In this document: piece by piece, positions 23,594-36,335 of the stretch
Position numbering within the stretch: position 1 is the stretch's first letter
How the letters are laid out: each line of letters opens with the position of its first letter
Source of the DNA: Prinsepia uniflora
Lineage: Eukaryota; Streptophyta; Magnoliopsida; Rosales; Rosaceae
Assembly (NCBI GenBank): GCA_032719365.1
Contig: CM064871.1
Location: 74,008,383 to 74,072,382 of the forward strand
Length of the DNA: 64,000 nucleotides
Reading direction: 5' to 3'
The notes under the pieces: generated by a model
The model's input: only the letters and a program-made list of their open reading frames with translations
Database searches by the model: none
Told to the model about the DNA's origin: nothing
Made by a program: the position numbers and the translations under genes

Positions 23594-24453
23594 CCAGTGG
23601 TGTGTGATTAAACGTGTTGGTAATCGACTTGGTTCCGATATCATTTGTTTGGTTATGTTTGTTGACTGGACATTGGATACTGTGCGCTGAGCAGGTGATT
23701 TTACCGGGTTCAGTGATTGTATGAGCAGGTGCTCTTAGCCATGGATGGCTAGTGGAACCCTAGTATTGAGATGTGTGATCACTGCTGGGCTGGCATTCAA
23801 TGTGTTCTAGTTACACCACTTGTTTGAGTAAGTTGACGGTATACGTACACTCAGGATGAGTGAATTGGTGGTCTGAGTAACCACGAGTAGACTTACGGGA
23901 TGTTATCACGCCAAGATATTTCCAGCGTCAGGATTCGCTGACGGAGCCGGCGGTTATGGACATTGAGATTAGTATATGTCGCAGGAATGGGCTTTCCCTG
24001 CTAATTGAGATCATGTGGTTGATCTTACACTACTTTGAACGAGTGGCAGTATGGGGTGTTGTCACTGATTTAGCTGATGGTTGGAGCTTTACTAGGGTGG
24101 TAAAGCTTGGTGGTGACAGTTTGACTGGTGGTGTCAGCATGGACTGACAAATGAGATTTGGTGACTCCCAATAGGAGCAAATGTAAGGATATATTAGCAA
24201 TGGAAAGGAACCGTCTAGCTGGAGGAGTCGGCTTAACGGAGAAATGGTTAAGCAAATTTTTATCGAGGATCAGGTGATCAAATCCACTCGAGGTGGTCGA
24301 GTGTTGTTGTTATGACATAAGACTGTGATGGGATGTCTGGGGACAGACAAGTATGGTGGGTGTACAAGTGTACACGTGTTGTGAAACCAAATTGTTTTTC
24401 CACGAGGTGGATATGGAATAAGGATATTGGTAATTTCGAGGACGAAATTCTTT

Positions 24454-24465
24454 AAGGAGGGAAGG
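24454..24465 (+). other. E2 polypurine tract
   Basis: AAGGAGGGAAGG, preceded by TTTCGAGGACGAAATTC, the stereotyped end of plant Ty3/gypsy interiors, and followed at once by the 3' LTR. Confidence 0.85.
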
Positions 24466-24466
24466 T

Positions 24467-27325
24467 TGTAACGACCCGTCCCGAGTATCGGGATTTAATA
24501 TTATTTAATTATGATTTAGAATGACTAATCGGGGATTATTTGAGTGAATTCGGACGAATTGTGCAAAATGACCGTTTTGCCCATGGGCGTGGGCAAAATG
24601 TTGACTTTTAATTCGGACGGTCAAATGGACTTTGACCAATGACCGTGACGTATTTTGGGACGTCATGAGTTCATAGACAGGTGGCACGTTCGATTCCGAC
24701 ATTCGTGGTGAAAGTTATGACGTTCGGAAGCCCAAGGGCATTTTCGTAATTTGGATGAAATAAGGGAAAATGTTGACTTTTTGATGGGGAGGTCCGATGG
24801 CCGAGGGCCAAGGACCGTTAGGAAGGTCTCGATGCCCTGAGTCCGTAGACAGGCGGCACGCATAAATCGGAGTCCGAATGACCGAGTTACGGGTCTGGAT
24901 GCGTGAGGGGTATTTTGGTAATTTTCTACACAGGGGCAGAATAGTAATTTCACAGGGGCACTGTTTGATCGAACAGCCGTGAAATGGGATGTTTTGTGCG
25001 ATCTGTTCCATGGATTGTTTATCATTGATGACCCGAATTTGGGGCAGCCTTGAGGTGTGGTTGCACATGTGTTGAGCTGGCAACTGATTGCACACACATG
25101 GGAACTGTTTTTCTATTGTTTTCGGGTCAGTGCAGGGAACTTTACACAAAGGATTGAGGATTGCTTTGGGGGTACTTTAATGACTGAATTGGATTAAAGG
25201 GAATGTGAGTGAGTCGTGAGGATCATTCTGAGAATTTGTGGCTGTCGAACTGGAGAGAAAACCGTGAGAAACCATTTCGGTTTCTTGGAGGGAAAATTCA
25301 GAGTTTGATTTCTGAGCATTGTTGGAATAAACCAAGGACAGGTTTTGCTTTCTGGGAGTGTCTGGAACTCAACCATATCATTTTCGAAGGGAACCAGCCA
25401 CGGCTGAGCTGGGACTGTGGCCACTGTTTTCAGGGAAAACGCAGTGTTGAGGACGACGACTTCCAGGTGAGCTCTTGTTCAATTGGTTGTGCTTTTGGGT
25501 TCGTTTGGGGCCTAGTACACTTCTTGTGAAGTTAATTTGAAAATGGGCTTGAGTTGGGTGAGTTGCTAACGTCGACCCGTTCGGCTGTTCGAACTTGGAT
25601 TGGTCAATTTAATCCATGTCGAGGTTGATCAATGACACAGAACTGAAATTATTTGGTTAATGAATGTTTTAGGATAAAAAATGGAAGGATTCGAGCTTGA
25701 ATTGAAGGGTAATTTTTCGGGTTGAAATCGCGGGTTTCAGACCTGTATTGCAGAGAAAAGGGCGAGGACGATGACTGTAGCAGTCACTGTAGCAGGCGCG
25801 TGGCTTTCACGCGCAGCCACTCATGGCGGCGTGTGACGGCGCGTGGGTACGAATCTCGAGGTAAGGTCAACATGACTTTTATCCTATACAATGTAACAAA
25901 CATTTTAGCGTTGGTTTCGTGCCAATCGGACCCCGTTTCGATATTGTTCGGGATGTCCGAAGGTTTTAAATCCAGTTTTAAAATAGTTAAAAATTCGGGA
26001 AAATTACGGGACTTTAATAGGATGTTAATGAAGAGGTTAGTGACCCTCTAATGTGATTTGGACAGGATTGGGAGTCCCGGTGATAGTGGTGTGGCCCGGG
26101 AAGGCCTATGGCATGCGTATCGAGGCGCTCGGTTAAACAGTCTGTGAGTGGACATTGGTTTTATAAATTTGATGCATGCATAACTGTTTCATGATTGTTA
26201 TAATTGTGATTATATGATTTATTTTGGATATCGGTGAATTTATATGTTTTCACACATTTCGAGGCGATTTACGTGTTTGCACGTAAATCGAGATTTTTTC
26301 GAATTTGCACTGATTTCCATAATGGTGGTTCAGATATGATTTTATGAAACAGTTACGGATTTGATAAAGTAAATTCGGGCCAAGGGCCCAGTTGATTTAA
26401 GAAATCGGGCCAGGGGCCCAGTTGGCTTATGAAATCGGGTCAGGGGCCCAGTTGATTTATGTATGTGATTTCGGATCGGGGACCCTAAAATGGAATTGAA
26501 TAAATGATTTCGGATTTGATAATCAACTATTTGGACTTATGACGGTTTTATGGAAATTCCGGGCAGGGCCCTTGTGATATTTTGGAAATGAATAATAAAA
26601 TGTGTTCCATAAAACCATCTCGATATGAGGATATATATATTGGTCTCCTCCAAGTGTCGGGGACACTGGAGAAGTCACGGTGCATTGCCTGCGAGGGGTC
26701 ATTGTACGGAGCTACCGAACCGTATAGTGATCCAGGAGCAGGATTGCTATGATTAGACATCAAGGACGTCAGACATCGGGGATGTCAGAGATATGGACCC
26801 GGTGAGACCCCGGGCAGCACGCGTTGCTTAATACCGTGAGATATGACGTCAAGGACGTCAAGCGTCGAGGACGCTAGGCATCGGGGATGCCGGAGATGGA
26901 AAAATAATAAATGTATATAACTGGATTTATGAAATAACTTTTGGATTGACTTTGGGATTTGAAACTATGCTTATGGTTTCTGGGCTAATGCCCTAATGGT
27001 TATTTCTAAATAAATATGTGATTATTGGTTTTCGATGCATGCATATGTTTTTACTGAGGGGCATAAATGTCTTTATAAATGTTTTAAACAGACTTGTTTA
27101 TTTTCGTCCACTCACAGCTTTTGTTTTTAATGCCCTTCAGGTTGATTCCGGAAGCGACCGCAGCAGAGACTGGGACATCGCACACCTCCTCCATCGATCC
27201 TTGCGCACTCTGGAAGCCCGTTTGGGCAGTGGCAACAGGTTATCCCTTGTCTGACACCTCTTGTCAGACGGGAGTATGACATATTCCATGGTAATCCCGG
27301 GGGGATATTGGGATGGGTCGTGTCA
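24467..27325 (+). mobile_element. E2 3' LTR
   Basis: Intact, 2859 bp. It shows both GGCACG modules (A at about 24673-24688, B at about 24845-24860), the GC-rich block near 25795-25845, the pair CTGTGAGTGGAC (26142-26153) and GTCCACTCACAG (27106-27117), the GGGCC/GGCCC array, and a triloop set at about 26755-26900 in which the first stem has a mismatch. Confidence 0.92.
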
Positions 27326-27349
27326 CGTAGTTTGGGCGTTATCATTTTT

Positions 27350-27362
27350 TGGCGCCGTTGCC
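27350..27362 (+). other. E1 primer-binding site (tRNA-Asp)
   Basis: TGGCGCCGTTGCC lies five bases after the E1 5' LTR end (27344) and is complementary to the acceptor end of plant tRNA-Asp. Confidence 0.85.
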
Positions 27363-27693
27363 AGGGAAATTGAAAATCATTTTTAATATGTTGGTGTATG
27401 TATATAAATTGTGTATATTATACTTGTTTATATTTATTTTACTTTATTTTGGTTTTTATTTTATTTATTCGTAACTTTTAGTTACTTGTTTATAGTTCTT
27501 ATACTTGTTTATATTTTATTCATCTTATTTTTATTCTTATTATTTGTTTATTTTTATTTTATATTTGTACATATTATAATTGTTCTTAACTTTTATTTTT
27601 ATGCTTATTTATAATTTGATTCTTATATTTGTTATATTTATTTTTGTTTATAAAGTTCATACTTTATTTGTTCTTATTATATTCATGCATAAA
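27363..27693 (+). other. E1 interior, AT-rich leader
   Basis: Low-complexity T/A-rich sequence with repeats like TTATTTTTATT. The open frame here is a product of low complexity. The same texture resumes at 34312 after E4. Confidence 0.6.
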
Positions 27694-30267
27694 TGACAGG
27701 ACCCGTCCCAACTAGACTTTGATAACCGTGTCCGGTCCTGCTCCCGTCTGACAAGTCAACTGAAGTCCCGAAACTACCCTTCAGCACCTGTTAGACCAGG
27801 GATAATTACACTGATTTCTGCTCATGCCTCCGCCTCTCGATCAGCCCCGAACGTTGTGCCACGGCCTGGAGGGTCATCAAAAACAAAGGTGTGAGTGGAC
27901 AAAAATAATATCGTTTAAAACAATTTTGAAACGTATCATTTACCCTCCAGTTTATCAAACCATGCATGCATATGGAAAAACATATGAATAACATAATCAC
28001 CTGGACACACATGCTAGAAACCCGTACTCAATACCAGTACGTAATCACAATCAACATCAAAAAAACACAACCAATCAATCAATCTACCAATCCGTACTAT
28101 TCACAAGTGCACAATCAATCACACAGTCATATCCACACTACGCGTAGGCCAATATCCAGCCACACTCTCGGGATCAGACACCTCTAGGCTCAACCCTCGG
28201 GCTCAGTCACATCTGGGTGAACACATCCCCAGGCTCAGACACATCCGAGTGGTACATCCAGGCTCAGTCGCATCCGAGAAGTTGGCTTACCATAACAACT
28301 CACAATCATACCATTATATCCCCAAGCTCCGGTCGACTAGGTAATCCCCTAGCTCCAACCGTCTGGGCATCCACAATCACAATCACAATGAAAACCATCT
28401 GGGATTACATCCCAAAACATGTCAATCAAATCCATGACTTCAAACCAAGTCAAACTCATTTCCAACCGGGTCTTAAGCCCAAATACCATTTACACGCAAA
28501 TCCGTAAAATCTCATTGGAAAAATTAAAATAATCCAGAAATCATCCTTGACTCATCAATTAAGTCAAAATATCCATTTTGAAACCATTTTGACTCCGGGC
28601 CTAGCCCAAAATATCATTTGCACATTCCTCGTACGTGCCCAAAATACCGATTAAAATAATCATATAATCACACATAATCATGCCACATCATCAGGACATC
28701 ATTGCAAGTCAAATCATGCAATTAATCATGTAAAACATTTAACGATGCATGCATCATGGTTTATAAAATAAACATCCACTCACACACCGTCCAAATTACT
28801 CGATTCCCGAGCTGCACGCGTGTCCGTAATTTCCGACACTTGACAGAAATCTTGAATCCTGTCCACAATCATTATTCAGGGTTACTAACGACTCAATTTA
28901 CATCATATCAATTCCCCGTAATTTTTCGAGATTTAAATATTAATTCAAAATATAACATAAACCTTCGGACCCTCGAAACATTATCGAGTCGGTGTCCGAT
29001 TGACTCGCAACCAACTCTAAAATGTTCGTTACATTGCATAGAGTAAAACACCTGTTGAAAACTTTCTCAAACAACCTACCACGCGCCCTCACGCGTCGTC
29101 GCAAGCGGCTGCGCGTGAGTCCACGCGCTGCTACAGTAAACATGAACAGTGTCGTCCCTGTAACCCGACTATCTGTTATCCGGGTCTTCAACCCGCGGTG
29201 CAACCCGACCTGTTCTCCATCAATTCGACCCTCATTTATGCATTTCTTTCAGTTAATTGTATCTATACATGCTTAATTCAAGTTCCGTATACTCAATTTC
29301 ATAACAAACGGTCTCAAAGCAGTCGACTCAAAGTAACAACCAGACGGGTCTGAAATCGGGTCCTACCCAAAATCGATCTGTTTCATTCAATTAATTACAC
29401 AAGAAGCATCCCACGTCCATTCTAAATACAATTGTGGATTCAATTTCAAGGTTCCTTACCTCCAAGTAATCGAACTCAAGCTCCAAATTTCAAAGAGATC
29501 GCAAGGTCTGTTCTTCGTCGAATCACCTCCAATTTCTTCCCCAATCGATTTGGTTCGAGTCGTCTAGCTCCCAGAAGACTAGATATCACGTCAATTTCAA
29601 TCGAACCCGTCTAAGAAATCAAATTCGACATTTATTGTTTTAGGTGGTTTTTCGGGTGTACTCAGTCCAGTTCAATTGGGGGTTTCTTTGTTTCCCTTTC
29701 GGTTTTTTTCTCCAGTTGACACTGAATTGCTCAATCAATTAGCACTTGCTTTCTTGTTCTGCTGAGAATCGATCAAGGGGGTGGAAATGGTGTTCTCTGT
29801 TTTTTTTTGGTCGAATACTGCTAGTCATATGAGACTTAATCCTATATGATAATGCAACAGATTAATTAATTTCATTAATAGTACAAAAAAGCAACCAAGT
29901 GCCACTAATGATCATGTACAAGTGACACATGTCACTTAAAACAGCTCCTGAGTCATTCCTTTGGCTGAATCAGCCAAAGTCACCCTTTAATTAATTCTAT
30001 TGCCTCAAATTACCATTTTACCCTTGAAGTCACAATTTACCATTTTGCTTCTGAACTTTCCAGACCCATAACTTTCTCGTACAAACTCCGATTGACGCAT
30101 ACCGCCTGTCTATGGATTCAGCGTCCCGAGACCTATCCAACGGTCTCTCCGGAAAGTCCAAACAATGTCCCGAACAAAAGTCAACTTTCAGCCCTTATAC
30201 CTAGGGGCAAAATCGTCATTTCCTTCAAATTTTCCAATTTTTCCTTTTTCAAATTTCCGGGCCGTTA
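27694..30267 (-). mobile_element. E4 3' LTR
   Basis: It begins TGACAGGACCC on the plus strand and breaks off after GGCCGTTA at 30267, losing the terminal CA and the adjoining polypurine tract. Confidence 0.88.
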
Positions 30268-31097
30268 TTCAAACATACCTCTCCAACAACAATCATGGAG
30301 ACTCAAGTCACATCCAGTGCAATACCTCGGGTCCCACATGAACCCTCACTCGTTATGTACAACCATAACCACTTTTTTCCATCTTTCCCGGCTCATCCGC
30401 AACCCTCATATCACATCATGACTCATTCCGAGTCCTAAACCAACTCTTGACTTCTTTTGAGTCTAAATTCAATGTCCCGACTCCACTCGCGTCCAAAATC
30501 ATCATTTACAAATATCAATGCCACCTCAGGCATATCCGTCCTCCTAGCAAATATCCATAGGCGAACCACATCCTATTCAGGGTCTCTCAACACGAAACCA
30601 ATTCCGGACTCCCTCTGAGTCCCATTCGGTATCTAACATCCAAAGTTATTTATCTGACCCACTATCCTCGGGTCACGGTTATTCTGGGCCCAACATGCCC
30701 ATCCATATACCATATCATCATTGTAATCAACCATCCGAAGCAAATACAAGTCCGACACAATCAAAACACATGATACAATAGTACAACACAAGTGTATATC
30801 ACAAAATATTTACAAGGTATCGCGAAATCATATAACATTACAATTACTTTCAACTACTTTTAAGTCGATAGGGAAAGTTCCTTCGCAAATGCCCAAGTTC
30901 CCTACAACAGTGACATAGGGCAGTACTAAGGAGATTTGCTCCACCACGCAGTTTGCCCGTTGACTGGGTTAAAGTCCCACTCGACTGAACCACTGTCTGG
31001 GGTCGCGATACAAGGGAATGAAGACTAACTCTCTTTGATGTTTCCTGACTTAGTGGTTCAGTATCCTGACGCTCTCGGCGTTTCCAGAGCTCAAAGA
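30268..31097 (-). other. E4 interior downstream of gag
   Basis: The part next to the 3' LTR (30268-30790) resembles the E3 interior. The rest shows no pol signature. A large deletion must have removed the end of gag and all of pol. Confidence 0.6.
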
Positions 31098-31694
31098 TTA
31101 TTCTTGCACAGGTAAACTAGCCTCCACTCGAATAGCCGCATCTGATAATTTTCTCAGGGTAGAATACGAACCTACGGTCACAGCACCTCGTATTGCATTC
31201 CTCAATCCCTGTTCAAATCTTTGACACTTATCCTCCTCATTTGCCACATACAGAGGTGCAAAACTAGATAAGTGCAAGAATTTCAGTTCATAGTCGACCA
31301 CTGACAGATTTCCCTGCTGCAATTGGAGGAATTCAACCTTTTTAGCATTCCGAAAGGAGCGGGGGTAAAACTGATCCAAAAATCGCTCCCGGAAGGTTTC
31401 CCATGCCAACGTACGGGCATCCCATCCAGTCAACTGTAAACCATGCCACCACCTATACGCATAGCCATCCAAAAGAAAAGTGGCTAATAACACCATGTCC
31501 TTCGGGGGACACCTCATGACTTCAAAAATCCTTTCCAAATGAGTGATCCAATCATCGGCGCCATCCGGGCCCGAATCACCACGAAACACAGTGGCTCCCA
31601 ACCATTGAGCTTTCTCGATATCTGGGCCTTCTCTAACCTTATCCTCATCCCTCTCATCTTCAGGCCGTGCACGGGGCGCACGTCTCAGAGGCAT
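31098..31694 (-). pseudogene. Truncated retrotransposon gag (capsid part)
   Basis: A 198-residue open frame whose start lies about 45 bases inside the element from the 5' LTR; an upstream in-frame extension runs into the LTR and is not a real start. It resembles the Retrotrans_gag domain of Tekay/Del-type chromoviruses: a basic, acidic N-terminus (about 1-30), W49 in the DDWITHLERIF helix, a YRWW motif near 80-83, WETFRERFLDQFYP near 98-111, then an EFLQLQQGN segment and a C-terminal helix region. It stops before any CCHC zinc knuckle, protease or RT. Gag packages the element RNA. This copy covers only the capsid-like half, and whether it still assembles is unknown. Identification rests on motif memory, not a search. 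Confidence 0.85.
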
Positions 31695-31723
31695 GACGTA
31701 ACAACAGAAATCAGGAACCAAAT

Positions 31724-31735
31724 GCTCTGATACCA
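31724..31735 (-). other. E4 primer-binding site (initiator tRNA-Met)
   Basis: A perfect TGGTATCAGAGC on the minus strand, three bases from the 5' LTR end. Confidence 0.9.
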
Positions 31736-31738
31736 ATT

Positions 31739-34311
31739 TGACAGGACCCGTCCCAACTGGACTTTGATAACCGTGTCCGGTCCTGCTCCCGTCTGACAAG
31801 TCAACTGAAGTCCCAAAACTACCCTTCAGCACCTGTCAGACCAGGGATAATTACACTGATTTCCGCTCATGCCTCCGCCTCTCAATCAACCCTGAACGTC
31901 GTCCCATGGCCTGGAGGGTCTCAAAAACAAAGGTGTGAGTGGACAAAAATAATATCGTTTAAAACAATTTTGAAACGCATCATTTACCCTCCAGTTTATC
32001 AAACCATGCATGCATAGGGAAAAACATATGAATAACATAATCACCTGGACACACAGGCCAGAAACCCGTACTCAATACTAGTACGTAATCACAATCAACA
32101 TCAAACAACACAACCAATCAATCAATCTGCCAATCCGCACTATTCACAAGTGCACAATCAATCACACAGTCATATTCGCACTAAGCGTAGGCCAATATCC
32201 AGCCACACGCTCGGGATCAGACACCTCTAGGCTCAACCCTCAGGCTCAGTCACATCTGGGCGAACACATCCCCAGGCTCAAACACATCCGAGTGGTACAT
32301 CCAGGCTCAGTCGCATCCGAGAAGTTGGCTTACCATAACAACTTACAATCATACCATTATATCCCCAAGCTCCGGTCGACTAGGTAATCCCCTAGCTCCA
32401 ACCGTCTGGGCATCCACAATCCCAATCACAATGAAAACCATCCGGGATTACATCCCAAAACATGTCAATCAAATCCATGACTTCAAACCAAGTCAAACTC
32501 ATTTCCAACCGGATCTTAAGCCCAAATACCATTTACACGCAAATCCGTAAAATCTCATTTGAAAAATTAAAATAATCCAGAAATCATCCTTGACTCATCA
32601 ATTAAGTCAAAATATCCATTTTGAAACCATTTTGACTCCGGGCCTAGCCCAAAATATCATTTGCACATTCCTCGTACGTGCCCAAAATACCGATTAAAAT
32701 AATCATATAATCACACATAATCATGCCACATCATCATGACATCATTGCAAGTCAAATCATGCAATTAATCATGTAAAATATTTAACTATGCATGCATCAT
32801 GGTTTATAAAACAAACATCCACTCACACACCGTCCAAACTGCTCGCTTCCTGAGCTGCAGGCGTGTCCTTAATTTCCGACACTTGCCAGAAATCTTGAAT
32901 CCTGTCCACAATCATTATTCAGGGTTACTAACAACTCAATTTACATAATATCAATTCCCCGTAATTTTCCGAGATTTAAATATTAATTCAAAATATAACA
33001 TAAACCTTCGGACCCTCGAAACATTATCGAGTCGATGTTCGATTGACTCGCAACCAACTCTAAAATGTTCGTTACATTGCATAGAGTAAAACACCTGTTG
33101 AAAAATTTCTCAAACAACCTACCACGCGCCCTCACGCGTCGCCGCAAGCGGCTGCGCGTGAGTCCACGCGCTGCTATAGTAAACATGAACAGTGTCGTCC
33201 CTGTAACCTAACTATCTGTTATCCGGGTCTGCAACCCGCGGTGCAACCCGACCTGTTCTCCATCAATTCGACCCTCATTTATGCATTTCTTTCAGTTAAT
33301 TGTATCTATACATGCTTAATTCAAGTTCTGTATACTCAATTTCATAACAAAAGGTCTCAAAGCAGTCGACTCAAAGTAACAACCAGACGGGTCTAAAATC
33401 GGGTCCTACCCAAAATCGATCTGTTTCATTCAATTAATTACACAAGAAGCATCCCACGTCCATTCTAAATACAATTGTGGATTCAATTTCAAGGTTCCTT
33501 ACCTCCAAGTAATCGAACTCAAGCTCCAAATTTCAAAGAGATCGCAAGGTCTGTTCTTCGTCGAATCACCTCCAATTTCTTCCCCAATCGATTTGGTTCG
33601 AGTCGTCTAGCTCCCAGAAGACTAGATATCACGTCAATTTCAATCGAACCCGTCTAAGAAATCAAATTCGACATTTATTGTTTTAGGTGGTTTTTCGGGT
33701 GTACTCAGTCCAGTTCAATTGGGGTTTTCTTTGTTTCCCTTTCGGTTTTTCTCTCCAATTGACACTGAATTGCTCAATCAATTAGCACTTGCTTTCTTGT
33801 TCTGCTGAGAATCGATCAAGGGGGTGGAAATGGTGTTCTCTGTTTTTTTTTTGTCGAATACTGCTAGTCATATGAGACTTAATCCTATATGATAATGCAA
33901 CAGATTAATTAATTTCATTAATTGTACAACAAAGCAACCAAGTGCCACTAATGATCATGTACAAGTGACACATGTCACTTAAAATAGCTCCTGAGTCATT
34001 CCTTTGGCTGAATCAGCCAAGTCACCCTTTAATTAATTCTACTGCCTCATATTACCATTTTACCCTTGAAGTCACAATTTACCATTTTTCCCCTGAACTT
34101 TCCAGACCCATAACTTTTTCGTCCGAACTCCGATTGACGCATACCGCATGTCTACGGATTCAGCGTCCCGAACCCTATCCAACGGTCTCCCCGGAAAGTC
34201 CAAACAAGGTCCCGAACAAAAGTCAACTTTCAGCCCTTATACCTATGGGCAAAATCGTCATTTCCTTCAAATTTTCCAATTTTTCCTTTTTAAAATTTCC
34301 GGGTCGTTACA
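31739..34311 (-). mobile_element. E4 5' LTR
   Basis: 2573 bp. Compared with E3 LTRs it lacks the module with GTGACGTC and GACAGGTGGCACG. The gap lies between two AAAGTCAAC copies and is present in both E4 LTRs, so it predates this insertion. Confidence 0.88.
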
Positions 34312-36335
34312 TAAATGTTCATTTATATATATATATATATATATACTTGTCACATTATAATTGTGTATGTAAATTTCAATTTTTATTTTACTTGTTCATT
34401 TTATACTTATACATACTTGTTCATAATTGGCTTTCATTTATGTTTGTTTGTAATTCTTATACATGTCATTTTATTCTTATTCGTACTTGTACATAATGTT
34501 CATTCTTTTTACTTGTTCATAAGTGCATTTTGTATATGTTCACTTTTCCTTATTTTTACTTTTATTTATTTTTATTTGTTTTTGTAATTAAAATAAAATA
34601 AAATTTGAAAAAAAATTATTTCATTTATTTAATTATTAAATTCTGAAAAAAAAATTAATTAAAAAAATAAACAAAAAATTTAAATATATATATTTACTTT
34701 CCAACTTTCTTTAGTTTTAGCTTCATGTTAGTATTCATTCATACTTATTTGTTTATACTAGTTCCTAAGTTGTATATTACTTGTTCCTTTTATTTTATTT
34801 GTGGATGTATTTATTTTATTTTATTTGTGAATATATTTATTTAAGTTGTATGTTATTTATGGATTTATTTGTACATCTTTGTCTTTTTATTCATAATTGT
34901 TCATAACTTGTATAAATTGTGCATATGTAAATTGTCATGTTATATTTGTAAATTGTGCATAAAAACATACTTGTAAATAGTTTTTGCATTCATGCATTAG
35001 TCTCGGCTATATGTAGATCACTTGTGCTTCGAAGTTTAGATTTTGATCTTTAATCGGTGAAGACTCTTTTGTTAACTCTCACCTACGGTGGTTGTTAACA
35101 CTTGAGTTATCTTAATTCCTCTGGAGTAAGAAATTTTTGAGGGTGATGTCTAGGACAAGAGACGGTACTCATAACGGGTTTTGGGTCTAAGAAAGGGATA
35201 TCAATGGAGTTTAAGCCTCGGGATGTCTCGAAATTAGCCCTGCCTCTTGTGTTTATTCTTTCTAACCTGGTCACTTTGAACTTGCCCAAACAGTTGAATT
35301 AATCCAAGATATTTACTTGGGTCGCACACATATAAATCTCCATCTAAACTTTGAAGCTATGTGAACTATATATATCTTTGACTTCCCCCAACATGTAAAT
35401 ATTGTTTATATCTTAACTTACATTCTTTGTCATGACAAATTTTATTTGCATATTTAGTTTAACTAACTTACATGCTTAAATTTGCATTACTAACTAAATT
35501 GCATCTTTGTCTAGACTGGATGGAAGTTAAACTTCAAGCGCTTGTTGGAAGGCAACCCAATGTATTCCCGGGATGTGAAGGAGTCATCAACGCAAATTTG
35601 CTATCTTTCCACCTTCACTCTCTTTATTTTGTTTACTTAATGTTTTTCTTATTTTATTTTCGTAAATAATTTTCCTTACTTCAATTCTATGTTCCATTAC
35701 TTATTATTTTCCTACATTGAGGACAATGTAGAATTTAAGTGTGGGGGAGTGGTTTACAATTTTAATTGTGCAATAAAATTGTTAAAAAAATTGTTAAAAA
35801 ATATAAATAAAAATTTTAAAAAAAAATTGTGAAAAAATAATAATAATAATTATTAAAACAAAAATAAAAAATTTATTGCTTTCTTAGAGTCTTTTTTTTT
35901 AACTTAGTGTTTTTACGAGTATTAAGTTGACCTTTAACTTGTCAATGATATAAATGAACGGAAATGAATATGTTATGCCTTAAGATGATCACTATATCTT
36001 GAATTCGTTTGTTAATATTTTGTGATTAAATGTTATAACTTTTAGATAATGCATGTAAATTGGTACGTAAACGAGCATGCTAAGATAAGTATGAATCATT
36101 TGAACCTTATGTGACCTTTAGAACCTTATATACATATTTGATGAGTGATTCATAAAGTTCTTTGTTTAAATTGATATACATATGCCTCATAACTGCTTGC
36201 AATAGATTTTAATGAACTCTAGAGTACTAGAACTTATTCCATGTGATTTTCAAAGCTTTTAAGTCAATAAACTCTCTGATTTTGGATATGATTAAGGAAT
36301 TAGGGTTAACACCACAAATTCAAATATCCATGTTC
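34312..36335 (+). other. E1 interior, middle part
   Basis: It begins with a TA microsatellite (34324-34345) and AT-rich sequence. A stretch at 35713-35750 reads CATTGAGGACAATGT, then TTAAGTGTGGGGGAG. That wording is typical of the region downstream of pol in Athila/Tat elements, yet no pol precedes it. Confidence 0.6.

Larger units (their letters stand above)
5925..27325 (+). mobile_element. E2: non-autonomous tRNA-Met LTR retrotransposon inserted in the E1 5' LTR
   Basis: It starts TGTAACGACCC and ends GGTCGTGTCA, between duplicated CGTAG (5920-5924 and 27326-27330). The 5' LTR is 5925-8136 plus 17258-17856, interrupted by E3. The primer site TGGTATCAGAGC is at 17859-17870, complementary to initiator tRNA-Met. 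The interior is 17857-20416 plus 23599-24466, interrupted by LTR-C. The polypurine tract at 24454-24465 precedes the 3' LTR (24467-27325, 2859 bp). About 3.4 kb of interior contains no recognisable gag, protease, RT or integrase, so it would have moved only with enzymes from a relative. The LTR size and tRNA-Met primer fit the Tekay/Del group of chromoviruses, but without pol this is inference. Confidence 0.9.
27694..34311 (-). mobile_element. E4: gag-only deletion derivative (minus strand) inside the E1 interior
   Basis: On the minus strand: 5' LTR 34311-31739, primer site TGGTATCAGAGC at 31735-31724, gag fragment from 31694, interior to about 30268, 3' LTR 30267-27694. LTRs are about 2.57 kb and nearly identical by eye, so insertion was fairly recent. 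The target duplication is ATAAA or TAAA; the exact base is ambiguous because of a shared A. About 34 bases around the polypurine tract and the first bases of the 3' LTR are missing at 30267, compared with E3. It is the same family as E3. No pol is present. Confidence 0.9.

Noticed and set aside
24663..25529. 144-codon frames and a 106-codon frame that recurs at 6630-6950
   Set aside because: They recur only because both are copies of the E2 LTR; both strands are open and no domain is present.
31695..31832. N-terminal extension of the gag frame
   Set aside because: It runs into the E4 5' LTR and primer site; the recurring short frames at 7958-8230 and 14262-14468 are the same LTR end in other copies.
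34148..34587. Hydrophobic open frames near the TA microsatellite
   Set aside because: Translation of AT-rich low-complexity DNA across the E4/E1 junction.
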